A stretch of 64,000 nucleotides of DNA from Ruminococcaceae bacterium UBA1417 (GCA_002305575.1 DBPP01000004.1:156-64155); one strand, 5' to 3'. Counted from the stretch's first letter, positions 1 to 9,333 are shown. Notes: generated by a model not told the origin, from the letters alone. Translations and numbers: made by a program.

Positions 1-1113
<1,113 letters not shown>

Positions 1114-1136
1114 TCCGATATTGATACAATCCCGAA

Positions 1137-1174
1137 GGGGCGCTGCAGCTTTCCGGCCGCAGCGCCCCTTTTTT
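1137..1174 (+). terminator. Rho-independent terminator of gdhA
   Basis: A 10-bp GC stem (GGGGCGCTGC / GCAGCGCCCC) with a 12-nt loop is followed by six T residues. It starts 23 bases after the gdhA stop. Confidence 0.93.
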
Positions 1175-1189
1175 CACGGATATGGAAAT

Positions 1190-1220
1190 GCGCCCGACCT
1201 GCCCAAAACAGGTCGGGCGC
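1190..1220. terminator. 12-bp hairpin between converging gdhA and MATE genes
   Basis: Perfect inverted repeat GCGCCCGACCTG / CAGGTCGGGCGC with a 7-nt loop. It lies just past the end of the minus-strand MATE gene and most likely terminates it. Only a weak T tail is seen on either strand, so the mechanism is inferred. Confidence 0.6.
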
Positions 1221-1246
1221 AACAATTTTGCACGGAAAAAGACGTG

Positions 1247-2617
1247 TTAACCCGGGTACTGGTGCTGTTCCAACTGCCGGAAAAGTCGCGCGAGCACAAG
1301 GATTGCGGCGGCAGCAAGAATCACTTCGGCCACAACCTGTGCGTAGGCGAGACCATACAACGGGAAGAGCCAGTTTAAGAGGAACAGCGCCGGAATCTCC
1401 AGCACGATTTTACGCAGGATGGCAAAAACGAACGCGTTTTTGCCGAGCCCGCAGGCCTGGAACACGCCGACGGCCAGAAAATCCATGCAAAGGAACGGCA
1501 TCGCGAGACACATCCCGCGCAGGAACGATGTGCCGTACGCGACGATCTGCGCGTTTTCCATGAACATCCGCACGAGATTCTCCGCGAACAGCAGATAGCA
1601 AACCATGACAACCAAGAGGAAGGAAAGCGATATCCGCGCGGTGAAGAAGAAGGTCTTTTTCATACGCCGTGTATTGCCGCTCGCATAGTTGTAGCTGATC
1701 AGCGGCATAATGCCCTGCGAAATGCCCAGCGCGATCTGGAACGGCACCGTGTTGATTTTCTGCGCGATACCCATCGCGGCGACAGCATCCGATCCGAAAG
1801 ACGAAGCGAAGTTGTTGAGCACCGTCATACCGGTCACATTCAGCAAGTTCTGAATTGACGCCGGAATGCCGACGCCGCACACACCGCGCACAATGCGCAT
1901 CGTGGGGCGGAATTGCCGGGGGTCGATGCAAACGTACGTGCGTCCGCGCCGGACAAAGAGAAGCACAAAGAAATACAGGCAGGCCACGCAATTGGAAATG
2001 AAGGTTGCAAAACCCGCGCCCGACGCGCCGAGGTTCAGGCCCCAAGGCAGAATGAAAACGGGATCGAGCAGAATATTCAAAAAGCAGCCGCTCATCGTGC
2101 CGATGCTTGCGTGCAGCGAAGCGCCTTCCGCGCGCACAAGATACGCCAACACGACATTGAGGATAGCGGGAGCGGCGCCGCAGCTCACCGTCCACATCAG
2201 ATAAGCGCCGGTGGCCTCCTGCGTTTCCGCATTGGCGCCGAGTAAAACCAAAAGCTGCGGGCTAAATACCGTGAACAGGATCGAAAACAAAATGCCGCTG
2301 ATCAGCGCGCAGTAAAAGCCGAATGCGGAACTCTTAAACACCGTGTCCATATCCTTCCGGCCCAGCGCGCGGCTCATCATGCTCGAGCTGCCGACGCCAA
2401 AAAGGTTGTTGACCGCGTTAAAAGCCAGCAAAACCGGCGCTGCCAGCGTGACGGCCGCGTTCTGAATCGGATCGTTGAGCATGCCGACAAAGTACGTGTC
2501 CGCGAGATTATAGATGACCATGACGAGCGAGCTGATCACAGTGGGGATCGCCAGCTGCATAACCGCCTTAGGTATCGGCGTATTTTCAAACAATTCTGTT
2601 TTTTGCGCATTTTCCAT
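1247..2617 (-). CDS. MATE family efflux transporter (first copy)
   Basis: Inner-membrane exporter of the multidrug and toxin extrusion family, normally driven by Na+ or H+. The 456-residue product is almost entirely hydrophobic segments, consistent with the usual 12 helices in two halves. Family-typical runs include IPTVISSLVMVIYNLADTYF near the N-terminus and an IAQKIN/IALGISQGIMPLISYNY region in the second half. An ATG is chosen; a GTG three codons upstream sits too close to the AAGGA Shine-Dalgarno. It lies 88 bases after the ROK kinase gene on the same strand. Substrate cannot be read from the sequence. It is unrelated in position to the second MATE gene near 27 kb. Confidence 0.92.
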   Translation of the reverse strand: MENAQKTELFENTPIPKAVMQLAIPTVISSLVMVIYNLADTYFVGMLNDPIQNAAVTLAAPVLLAFNAVNNLFGVGSSSMMSRALGRKDMDTVFKSSAFGFYCALISGILFSILFTVFSPQLLVLLGANAETQEATGAYLMWTVSCGAAPAILNVVLAYLVRAEGASLHASIGTMSGCFLNILLDPVFILPWGLNLGASGAGFATFISNCVACLYFFVLLFVRRGRTYVCIDPRQFRPTMRIVRGVCGVGIPASIQNLLNVTGMTVLNNFASSFGSDAVAAMGIAQKINTVPFQIALGISQGIMPLISYNYASGNTRRMKKTFFFTARISLSFLLVVMVCYLLFAENLVRMFMENAQIVAYGTSFLRGMCLAMPFLCMDFLAVGVFQACGLGKNAFVFAILRKIVLEIPALFLLNWLFPLYGLAYAQVVAEVILAAAAILVLARLFRQLEQHQYPG

Positions 2618-2705
2618 TGAAATCACCAGTCCTTACTTTTCGCCCGGCGCGCAGCTGACTTTGCCCGCGTACCGGCGGCACGAATGCCCTCGCGCCGTTT
2701 TGCAT

Positions 2706-3674
2706 TCATTTCTCCTGTGCCGCCATACCGTCATAACGGTCCAAAATCAGCTTGCAGCAGCCGTAAATTCCCGCATCATTGCCGAGCTGCGCCAGCGCAA
2801 AGTGCACTGTGCGGTTCGGATAAAATGCATAGCGCAGGAATCCACGCGCTGCTCCCTCGAGCAGCGGCGCGCCGGCGCGGGAAACACCGCCGCCAATGAC
2901 AATCGCCTCCGGGTCGCTGACCGTACAGCTCGCCGCGAGAAAGAAGCCGAACGCGTCGTAGGCCGTCTCAAGCGCTGCCTGCGCCGCCGCATCGCCCGCA
3001 GCCGCACAGTCAAACACGGCCTTGGCCGTCAGCTTTTCCGCGTCGCGCATCGCACTTTTCACATCGGGATGCGCAGCGAGATACTGTCTGGCCACGCGAA
3101 CAACCCCCGTCGCCGAAACATACTGCTGCACGCAGCCGTGCCGACCGCAGGCACAAGCCTCCGGCTCATCCGGGTGAATCATCATATGGCCGAGTTCACC
3201 GCCTGCGCCGTGCGCGCCGGCTACCATGCGCCCGTCCGCGATCACCGCGCCGCCGACGCCCGTACCGAGCGTGACAAACAGCATATCCTTATAGCCTTTG
3301 CCACCGCCCATCCAATATTCGCCGAGCGCCGCGACGTTCGCATCGTTGGCGCTTTCCACCGGAAAGCCGGAAATCCGCGACAACGCTTCGCTGACGTTGA
3401 ACACGCCCCAACCCAGATTGACGCAGCGGTTCACTGTGCCGTCTGCGGTGACCGGCCCGGGGATGCCCGCGCCGATGCCGAGTACATCCGCCCGATCCAT
3501 CGCGCGCCGTGCCATACAGTCTTCCAGCGCGGCGGAAACATCGCGCAAAACAGCCTCGCCTTCATCCGCAATGACTGTGGGGATTTCCCATTTTTCAAGC
3601 AGCGTTCCGTCCTTCTGAAATAGTCCGAGCTTCACCGTGGTGCCGCCAATGTCAGCGCCGAATATGTACTTCAT
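2706..3674 (-). CDS. ROK family sugar kinase (glucokinase-like)
   Basis: ATP-dependent kinase of glucose or a related hexose, cytoplasmic. The phosphate-binding motif DIGGTTVKLG is at residues 8-17, and the ROK zinc site is visible as GELGHMMIHP followed by CACGRHGCVQ. GIGAGIPGP and the second nucleotide motif GTGVGGAVI are also present. The start is the ATG after GGGAGGAAAAAGC, giving 322 residues, the normal family length; a longer upstream reading frame is rejected because it runs into the neighbouring gene. It begins 14 bases after the APH/kinase-like gene, so the two are almost certainly co-transcribed. Substrate could equally be N-acetylmannosamine or allose. Confidence 0.93.
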   Translation of the reverse strand: MKYIFGADIGGTTVKLGLFQKDGTLLEKWEIPTVIADEGEAVLRDVSAALEDCMARRAMDRADVLGIGAGIPGPVTADGTVNRCVNLGWGVFNVSEALSRISGFPVESANDANVAALGEYWMGGGKGYKDMLFVTLGTGVGGAVIADGRMVAGAHGAGGELGHMMIHPDEPEACACGRHGCVQQYVSATGVVRVARQYLAAHPDVKSAMRDAEKLTAKAVFDCAAAGDAAAQAALETAYDAFGFFLAASCTVSDPEAIVIGGGVSRAGAPLLEGAARGFLRYAFYPNRTVHFALAQLGNDAGIYGCCKLILDRYDGMAAQEK

Positions 3675-3688
3675 ATGCTTTTTCCTCC

Positions 3689-5431
3689 CTATCGGTTCTG
3701 CGCCGCATCCATGCGCAGCGCGGTTTCCCATGCCTTCCGAAACGCACGGATCGTCGGATACCGCGCTGTGCGCTCTTCCTGCACGGCTCTTTGCACAGCA
3801 TCCCACGATGCTAGACCAAGCGTCCAATCCGTCCGTGCGCGGCTGAAACCTGCAAACAGCGCAAAAGCCAGCGCGCCCATGGTGTATACGTTCGTCTGTT
3901 CATCAATCACCGCGCCGCGCGTCAACTCCTCGGGCGCCATGAATTTCAGACTGCCCCACATGCGGCCCATATCGTTGACAAACGGCGCTTTGCGGTAGCA
4001 GTCAATGTCACACAACAGCGTATTGCGATTTTCCACATCGTACAGCACCGTGCCGTCGTAAAAATCGACGGCCACATAGCCCTCGGTGGCAACATGCTCG
4101 TGAAAACGGAGCACCTGCTCAAAAACGCGCAGCCTTTCCGAAAGCGGCAGCGCCATAAACTGCCGGTGCTGTTCGGGGTACATGCGTCCCATGCTGATGC
4201 CGTCGGTCCAGCGAAAGCATGCGCCCCAGCCGCCACCCATCGGTCCGTCCTCGAGCAGTTCAATCAGATTTTCATGGTGCAGCGCGCGATACAAGGGAAC
4301 GGCAGTCCGAAGATTTCGCACGGCCTCGTCCGGCGAAACGCCGCCCCGCACTGTCGGCGCACCGGCGAATTTCAGGAAGTACCGTGCGCCATCCTTTTCC
4401 AGACCGAAGCAGATATTGCCGGAATCCTGATCGTCGAACACCTTGAACACCCGTCCATAAGCGCCGAGAAAATCGAAATCGTACGGTGCCTTCAGCCGGT
4501 AGGGGACGCCGTCCGTTTCCTGCACATAGACGTCCGGGATATACCAGCGCGGCACCACGCGCGTCATGTTGTCATACCAGTCGAGCACTTCCCGCGCCTG
4601 ATTCAGCATGTTATCAACCTCCGCCTGGCCGAACGGAATCGCCCAATACACGGAGGACAACGTGTTGCTGCCGATATAAAACGCGAGCAGGCGCCAGAAC
4701 GCCATGGGCGGTTGACCGCCGAAATAGCCGTTGACCATACCCGTCGCAAAATACGGGCCCGCCTGCGCGCACCAGACGATGCGGTTGAATTCCTCCCACG
4801 GGTCGCCGAAATCATAGCGGTCGAAATCGATGATTTGCAGCCGGCCCGCACGGTCGAGCATCATGTTGCCGACGTGATAATCGCCGTGTTGGAAGCACTG
4901 CGGCCGGTTTTCGAGCAATCCGCGGTTTGCCTCGATGTACGCGATGATCGTTTCGCCGCCGTCAAACTGAATCGGACACGCCCGGTAGCCCGCAATCTTC
5001 CGGTTGGCTTTCGCATTGAAGCGTTCGGCCCAGTCCGGGACGTCATCCGGGGCCGGAAGGCTGTGGATCCTTTGCAGGATTTCACCCGCCTGCACGCCAT
5101 AGCGGTACTGCTCAACCTCCGGCAACAGGGGCAGCCTCAGCTCAAGGTCTTCCCCGTCGATCCACGTCTGGATGCTGTATGTGCCCTCCGCGCAGGTGCC
5201 AAAATGCAAAGGCCTGCACATCGGAACATTCAGGGCCGCGACGCGTTCCATCATGGCAAACATTTCCGGACGGTTTGCGTCTTTCCCGCGCGGTGTAATG
5301 CGCAACAGATAATCCACGCCATCGCCGTCGGTCGCGCGATATTTTGCATCGCACGACCAGCCCTTTGGGATCGGCTCCAGATGCACAAGCCCGTATTTTT
5401 CGGCAAAAAACGCAGCCGTCCCCCGATCCAT
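3689..5431 (-). CDS. Two-domain phosphotransferase: APH domain fused to a protein-kinase-like domain
   Basis: A 580-residue cytoplasmic protein with two kinase folds in tandem. Residues about 15-285 form an aminoglycoside/choline-kinase-type domain with the catalytic loop HGDYHVGNM (182-190) and metal-binding IDFDRYDFGDP (201-211). Residues about 320-560 look like a Ser/Thr kinase domain: an LK pair at 353-354, a loop VAVDFYDGTVLYD (453-465) in the catalytic-loop position with the aspartate but no HRD, CDID (474-477) in the DFG position, and an intact MAPEE (498-502). Such APH proteins often phosphorylate small molecules rather than drugs. Its operon partner is a ROK sugar kinase, which suggests a sugar or metabolite substrate; that is inference. 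Start ATG follows GGGGGGAGAG. Confidence 0.85.
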   Translation of the reverse strand: MDRGTAAFFAEKYGLVHLEPIPKGWSCDAKYRATDGDGVDYLLRITPRGKDANRPEMFAMMERVAALNVPMCRPLHFGTCAEGTYSIQTWIDGEDLELRLPLLPEVEQYRYGVQAGEILQRIHSLPAPDDVPDWAERFNAKANRKIAGYRACPIQFDGGETIIAYIEANRGLLENRPQCFQHGDYHVGNMMLDRAGRLQIIDFDRYDFGDPWEEFNRIVWCAQAGPYFATGMVNGYFGGQPPMAFWRLLAFYIGSNTLSSVYWAIPFGQAEVDNMLNQAREVLDWYDNMTRVVPRWYIPDVYVQETDGVPYRLKAPYDFDFLGAYGRVFKVFDDQDSGNICFGLEKDGARYFLKFAGAPTVRGGVSPDEAVRNLRTAVPLYRALHHENLIELLEDGPMGGGWGACFRWTDGISMGRMYPEQHRQFMALPLSERLRVFEQVLRFHEHVATEGYVAVDFYDGTVLYDVENRNTLLCDIDCYRKAPFVNDMGRMWGSLKFMAPEELTRGAVIDEQTNVYTMGALAFALFAGFSRARTDWTLGLASWDAVQRAVQEERTARYPTIRAFRKAWETALRMDAAQNR

Positions 5432-5465
5432 CGCTTTCTCTCCCCCCGCCTTTATTTGAATTTAT

Positions 5466-5495
5466 ATTATAGCACAAAAGCGACATGGCTGTAAA
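5466..5495 (-). promoter_or_regulatory. Promoter of the APH/kinase-ROK operon
   Basis: On the minus strand TTTACA, 18 bases, TATAAT, ending 35 bases before the start codon at 5431. Confidence 0.65.
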
Positions 5496-5518
5496 GCCGG
5501 ATTCATGGAAAGTCGCCG

Positions 5519-5547
5519 TTGAAAATTGCGTCGAATTGTGGTATGCT
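5519..5547 (+). promoter_or_regulatory. Promoter of the PTS-IIC-like gene
   Basis: TTGAAA, 17 bases, TATGCT. Transcription from here leaves a leader of about 200 bases before the ATG at 5756. Confidence 0.65.
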
Positions 5548-5552
5548 TACTG

Positions 5553-5755
5553 GCATAACCCAAACGGCAGCCGGCCGACGTACCGCGACGAGCCGGTGCG
5601 AACGACCGCAAAAGCCGGGAACCCCCCGGCGGCGTTCACATCGGGGAAAACGGACAGACGCCGGCTGCAACATAGCCAATATAGATTCTTTCTCACGCGC
5701 CAACGCGCCATCTTTGAGCGGCAAAAAACGCTCAGAACAGAAAGGATTGAACCCC
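5553..5755 (+). promoter_or_regulatory. Long structured 5' leader of the PTS-IIC-like gene
   Basis: About 200 gene-free bases between promoter and start codon. A perfect 9-bp inverted repeat, GCAGCCGGC (5567-5575) and GCCGGCTGC (5660-5668), closes a domain of about 100 bases that holds at least one more hairpin (CCGGG at 5615 with CCCGG at 5625). This is the outline of a multi-branched regulatory RNA. I do not recognise a known riboswitch core in it, and no terminator-type T run follows. Confidence 0.45.
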
Positions 5756-6823
5756 ATGGAGGTAACCACAGAAAAGACACAGAAAAAAGAGAGCAAAATC
5801 AAAAAGTATCTGCACCGGTATTTCATCGATGCGATGAGCGCCATGGCACAGGGGCTTTTTGCCTCGCTGCTGATCGGCACGATTATTTCGACACTCGGCA
5901 CACAGCTCAACATTCCGCTGCTCGATGAGATTGGCGGTTATGCAAAAGCAGCGGCCGGCCCGGCCATGGCGGTCGCGATCGGCTACGCACTGCAAGCGCC
6001 GCCGCTCGTGCTGTTTTCGCTCGTCGCCGTCGGTGGCGCCGCCAACACGCTCGGCGGTGCGGGCGGCCCGCTGGCCGTCCTCGTGCTCGCCATTGTCGCG
6101 GCAGAGCTTGGCCGGCTTGTCAGCCGGAAGACCAAGATCGACATTCTTGTTACGCCGCTGGTCACGATCCTGTCCGGCTGCCTGCTCGCCTATCTTATTG
6201 CGCCCTACATCGGCGCGGCAGCCTCCAGCTTCGGCAACCTGATCATGTGGGCGACGGAGCTGCAGCCGCTTCTGATGGGCATCATTGTCTCGGTGACGGT
6301 CGGCATCGCGCTGACGCTGCCGATCAGCAGCGCGGCAATTTGCCAGGTGCTCGGCCTGACTGGCCTTGCGGGCGGTGCAGCTGTCGCAGGCTGCTGCGCG
6401 CAGATGATTGGCTTCGCTGTTATCAGCTTCCGCGAGAACGGTTGGGGCGGCTTCTTCGCACAGGGGATCGGCACTTCGATGCTGCAGGTTCCGAACATCA
6501 TCAAAAACCCGCGCATCTGGATTGCGCCGACGCTTGCCTCTGCGATCACCGGGCCGCTGGCGACCTGCCTGTTCGGCATGCAGATGAACGGTGCGCCGAT
6601 TTCCAGCGGCATGGGCACCTGCGGTCTGGTCGGACAGATCGGCGTGTACACGGGCTGGTTGGCAGACATAGACGCTGGCCTCAAGACCGCCATCACGGCG
6701 ACGGACTGGATTGGTCTTTTGTTGATCTGCTTCGTTTTGCCCGCTCTGCTCTCTCTGGCCTTTGACCTTGTGCTCCGTAAAATCAACTGGGTCAAGCCGG
6801 GCGACATGAAGCTCGACATCTGA
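5756..6823 (+). CDS. PTS sugar transporter subunit IIC-like membrane protein (PTS_EIIC_2 / PfoR-like)
   Basis: Polytopic inner-membrane protein of 355 residues with about nine to ten hydrophobic segments after a short charged N-terminus (KKESKIKKYLHRYFIDAMSAMA). The glycine-rich repeats GGAANTLGGAGGPLAV, QMNGAPISSGMGTCGLVGQIGVY and the LPISSAAICQVLGLTGLAGGAAVAGC region fit the PTS_EIIC_2 family, which includes PfoR-type regulators. No IIA, IIB, HPr or EI gene is adjacent, so PTS-coupled sugar uptake is unproven. The start ATG follows AGAAAGGA; a longer open frame upstream has no ribosome site and runs through the structured leader. It is a single-gene transcript ending in a strong terminator. 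Confidence 0.85.
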   Translation: MEVTTEKTQKKESKIKKYLHRYFIDAMSAMAQGLFASLLIGTIISTLGTQLNIPLLDEIGGYAKAAAGPAMAVAIGYALQAPPLVLFSLVAVGGAANTLGGAGGPLAVLVLAIVAAELGRLVSRKTKIDILVTPLVTILSGCLLAYLIAPYIGAAASSFGNLIMWATELQPLLMGIIVSVTVGIALTLPISSAAICQVLGLTGLAGGAAVAGCCAQMIGFAVISFRENGWGGFFAQGIGTSMLQVPNIIKNPRIWIAPTLASAITGPLATCLFGMQMNGAPISSGMGTCGLVGQIGVYTGWLADIDAGLKTAITATDWIGLLLICFVLPALLSLAFDLVLRKINWVKPGDMKLDI

Positions 6824-6830
6824 CCGCCGA

Positions 6831-6866
6831 AGAACCCGAGCGCTCTGCGCTTCGGGTTCTTTTTTT
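6831..6866 (+). terminator. Terminator of the PTS-IIC-like gene
   Basis: AGAACCCGAGCGC / GCGCTTCGGGTTCT stem with a three-base loop and a run of seven T residues. Confidence 0.93.
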
Positions 6867-6936
6867 GCGCAGACGCTTGCATTTCGCAGCACCATGTACT
6901 ATGATGGAGCCAAATACGAACTGGGGAGGCATTTTC

Positions 6937-7782
6937 ATGCAATTCACTTATCTGGGCACTGCGGCCGCCGAAGGCTGGCCGGCCGTATTCTGCCGTTGCA
7001 CCTTCTGCCAGGAGGCCAAGCGCCTCGGCGGCAAAAACATTCGCACCCGCTCGCAGGCTCTCATCAACGACGATCTGTTGATCGACTTACCGCCGGACAC
7101 CTATCTGCACAAGCTCGCACATAATCTCGACCTGAGCCGGGTGAAATACCTGCTGCTCACGCATTGCCACATGGATCACTTCTACCCGCAGGAGCTTACC
7201 GTGCGCGGCTCGTGTTACAGTCACGAGATGGAAAGCCCGCATCTGCAAATTTTCTGCGCGGCAGAATCCTACGCCCTGTTCGAGCGTTGCGCCCGCTGGG
7301 AAATTGACGAGGCGAGCCGCAGCCATCTGCATTTTCACATTCTAAAGCCCTTTGAAGCTGTGCAGGCGGGCCCTTATACGATCGTGCCGCTGCCAGCCAA
7401 TCACATGCAAAGCGGAAACGAGCCGTTCATCTACCATATCACAGATGCGCAGGGCACCTCTGTTTTTTACCTACACGACAGCGGATACTACAGCCCGGCG
7501 GTCTGGGCCTATTTCCGTGCACAGAAGAAGCCGGCTGATCTCATCAGCTTCGACACCACGTGCGGTGCAGAAGATACCCATGGGCATGGTACGCACATGG
7601 GCTTTCCGGATGTCGTGCGCGTGCGCGACGAAATGCGCAGCATCGGCCTTGTGGGCCCGCACACCCACTGTGTGCTCAACCACTTTTCCCATAACGGCCA
7701 CCTGCTGCACGCGGAACTGGAAGCTTTGGCGGCGCCTGAAGCGCTGGAGGTCTCCTTCGACGGAAAGATCCTGCAGCTTTGA
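6937..7782 (+). CDS. Metallo-beta-lactamase-fold hydrolase, PhnP-like
   Basis: Soluble 281-residue metal-dependent hydrolase. It carries the zinc-binding signature THCHMDH at about residues 75-81, preceded by LIDLPPDTY. Later ligands are seen as PANHMQSGN and the C-terminal NHFSHNGH. An N-terminal CRCTFCQEAKR loop resembles the structural zinc site seen in PhnP-type phosphodiesterases. PhnP cleaves cyclic phosphoribosyl phosphate, but no phosphonate operon is nearby, so the natural substrate is unknown. The start ATG follows GGGGAGG by seven bases. It is read alone after the preceding terminator; an isolated TGTATATACA palindrome lies 93 bases after its stop. Confidence 0.85.
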   Translation: MQFTYLGTAAAEGWPAVFCRCTFCQEAKRLGGKNIRTRSQALINDDLLIDLPPDTYLHKLAHNLDLSRVKYLLLTHCHMDHFYPQELTVRGSCYSHEMESPHLQIFCAAESYALFERCARWEIDEASRSHLHFHILKPFEAVQAGPYTIVPLPANHMQSGNEPFIYHITDAQGTSVFYLHDSGYYSPAVWAYFRAQKKPADLISFDTTCGAEDTHGHGTHMGFPDVVRVRDEMRSIGLVGPHTHCVLNHFSHNGHLLHAELEALAAPEALEVSFDGKILQL

Positions 7783-7935
7783 CAGCGCGTATCGCACGGA
7801 TAACCCAAATCGCATGCGTGTTTTGGAATACGAACCCTTGCGCAACGAAAAGTTTACACAATAGTTTTCGAATATGTATATACAAAATACGCTTTTTCTT
7901 GGCTTGAAGGCGTAAATCGTAGTATTCTTCTATAC

Positions 7936-7973
7936 AAAAGGACAGGAGCGTACAAGTACGCCCCTGCCCTTTT
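7936..7973 (-). terminator. Terminator of the BlaI-type regulator
   Basis: An 18-bp stem with two G-T wobbles, a two-base loop and short T tails on both strands. It lies 14 bases past the regulator stop and probably works in both directions. Confidence 0.85.
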
Positions 7974-7987
7974 GATTTTGCTTGTAT

Positions 7988-8401
7988 TCACTTGGCATTG
8001 CGCCGCACGGCCTGCTCAATCTGGGGGAGCAGCGTGTCGCGATCCGCCCCTTTGGTGTACTTGAACAGCGCTGCGACAATTTCCGGAATATCGTTCGCCG
8101 TGTAATGTTCCATCGTAGAAATCTGATGGGCCAAATACTCGTTCCGCGTGACCATCGGCGCAAACCGACGGGCATTTTTGCGCCCTGCACCGTTGTTCAT
8201 AAACGCCGCTACAAATTGATAGCGCATCAGATTATTGATGATAACATGGAAAGAATTCTTCGCAAAAAGAGGATCATCCGGATTACGCATGGCGATATCC
8301 ATGATTTCCGCGCGGTTCAAAGGTCGCCCCGCTTCCCATAGAAGCTGCATCATTGCAAGTTCCGAATTTGTCAAACGCACATGCACTTTTTTGCTCTTCA
8401 T
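7988..8401 (-). CDS. BlaI/MecI/CopY family transcriptional repressor
   Basis: 137-residue winged-helix DNA-binding protein. LTNSELAMMQLLWEAGRPLNRAEIMD (residues about 10-35) is the usual N-terminal signature of BlaI/CopY repressors, and the C-terminal EYLAHQIS...LFKY stretch fits the dimerisation helices. Family members are dimeric repressors of beta-lactamase, copper or efflux genes. No BlaR1-type sensor protease and no metal cluster are adjacent, so the inducing signal is unknown. It has its own AT-rich promoter and a tandem 14-bp repeat in its leader, which makes autoregulation likely. It is a single-gene transcript. Confidence 0.85.
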   Translation of the reverse strand: MKSKKVHVRLTNSELAMMQLLWEAGRPLNRAEIMDIAMRNPDDPLFAKNSFHVIINNLMRYQFVAAFMNNGAGRKNARRFAPMVTRNEYLAHQISTMEHYTANDIPEIVAALFKYTKGADRDTLLPQIEQAVRRNAK

Positions 8402-8440
8402 AAGATGTCCTCCTTAGGCTTCTTGCCAGGGTTTATCTAT

Positions 8441-8468
8441 ATATTTTTACAAATATATTCTTACAAAT
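8441..8468 (-). repeat. Tandem 14-bp direct repeat, candidate BlaI-type operator
   Basis: On the minus strand ATTTGTAAGAATAT is followed directly by ATTTGTAAAAATAT (13 of 14 identical). Each unit carries TGTA, the core of BlaI/CopY operators. The pair lies between the promoter and the repressor gene. Confidence 0.6.
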
Positions 8469-8487
8469 TCACGATCATTTATATTAT

Positions 8488-8516
8488 AGTATATTTTTAT
8501 TTTTTAAAAAAGTCAA
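8488..8516 (-). promoter_or_regulatory. Promoter of the BlaI-type regulator
   Basis: TTGACT, 17 bases of A/T, TATACT on the minus strand, within a 120-base AT-rich island that contrasts with the GC-rich surroundings. Confidence 0.75.
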
Positions 8517-8688
8517 GATATATATAAGAGAAAATTAGCAAAAATCGGGAAAAATCGAGGAATTTCGACACGGGCATTTTTCCTCTTGATACGCACCACA
8601 CTTTATATGGATATCATACGAAAAATGGCTGGGTTTATGCGCCAAAATGAACCAAAAGCCATTTTGGGCAACCTTTTCAGCGTCTGAT

Positions 8689-9312
8689 TTACGGCTGTTC
8701 ATCTGGGAAAAAGGCCTTGAAATACGGCAGGGATTCAATCCACGCGCAATACACGTGCCATTCGTCAAGCTTGTGGTGGCGGCGTGCAAAATACATATTG
8801 GCAAGATTTTCGTAGGTCATCGTGCAGGTACGCATCTGGTTATAGCTGGAGGGCAACAGCTGAATAATACTGTACCAAATCGCCTTATCTTTTGTTTCGA
8901 GATAGCGCAGGCGCAGATTCTCCAGCACGGCAATGGTTTGTTCCAGGCTTTCCATCGCTTCAGGCAGCATCCGGTCACAGCTGAAATCCGACGTGGAAAA
9001 CGGCTTGGCATGAATTTTATGCATTGTGCTTGTGGAATTGGCCGTCGTGCCGACCTTATACGTGTCAAATTCTTTCCACCAGTACAGCGGCGCCGTGAGA
9101 TCCACCGAGACAAAAATCTGGCGGATAAACTTGCGGTGATCGCTGCCCGCCGCACACAGACGTCTGGCAAGATCAAGGTCGTTTTCCCCGAACACAAAAG
9201 TTCCGTCCGGCTCGGTGTGGCTGTCCATACGGTTCCAGCTGTTCAGCGGGTTGCGTGCGCCGCGGATCGCGTTTTCAAAATTCATAACTTGGGTACGTTC
9301 AATCTGAATCAT
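8689..9312 (-). CDS. ThyX-like protein of unknown function
   Basis: A 207-residue soluble protein. Its opening (FENAIRGARNPLNSWNRMDS) and its conserved core (RKFIRQIFVSVDLTAPLYWWKEFDTYKVG, then LPSSYNQMRTCTMTYENLANMYFARR) recall the fold of FAD-dependent thymidylate synthases, including the late R...N...R region. However, the ThyX signature RHRxxxxxxxS is not intact, so I would not claim thymidylate synthesis. Similar short proteins occur in phages and Firmicutes; that is from memory. It starts after AAGGAGG, 21 bases downstream of rlmH, and is probably read with walJ and rlmH. No clear terminator follows; an 8-bp hairpin (CCAAAATG/CATTTTGG) lies at 8643-8668. Confidence 0.6.
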   Translation of the reverse strand: MIQIERTQVMNFENAIRGARNPLNSWNRMDSHTEPDGTFVFGENDLDLARRLCAAGSDHRKFIRQIFVSVDLTAPLYWWKEFDTYKVGTTANSTSTMHKIHAKPFSTSDFSCDRMLPEAMESLEQTIAVLENLRLRYLETKDKAIWYSIIQLLPSSYNQMRTCTMTYENLANMYFARRHHKLDEWHVYCAWIESLPYFKAFFPDEQP

Positions 9313-9333
9313 AGGGGGTCCTCCTTGAAACGG

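Noticed and set aside
4094..5494. 466-codon plus-strand open frame opposite the APH/kinase fusion
   Set aside because: Antisense shadow; it would also cross the divergent promoter.
7875..7884. Palindrome TGTATATACA between the PhnP-like gene and the BlaI-type regulator
   Set aside because: It resembles a CopY/BlaI half-site pair, but it lies downstream of both genes with no promoter near it, so no operator role is supported.
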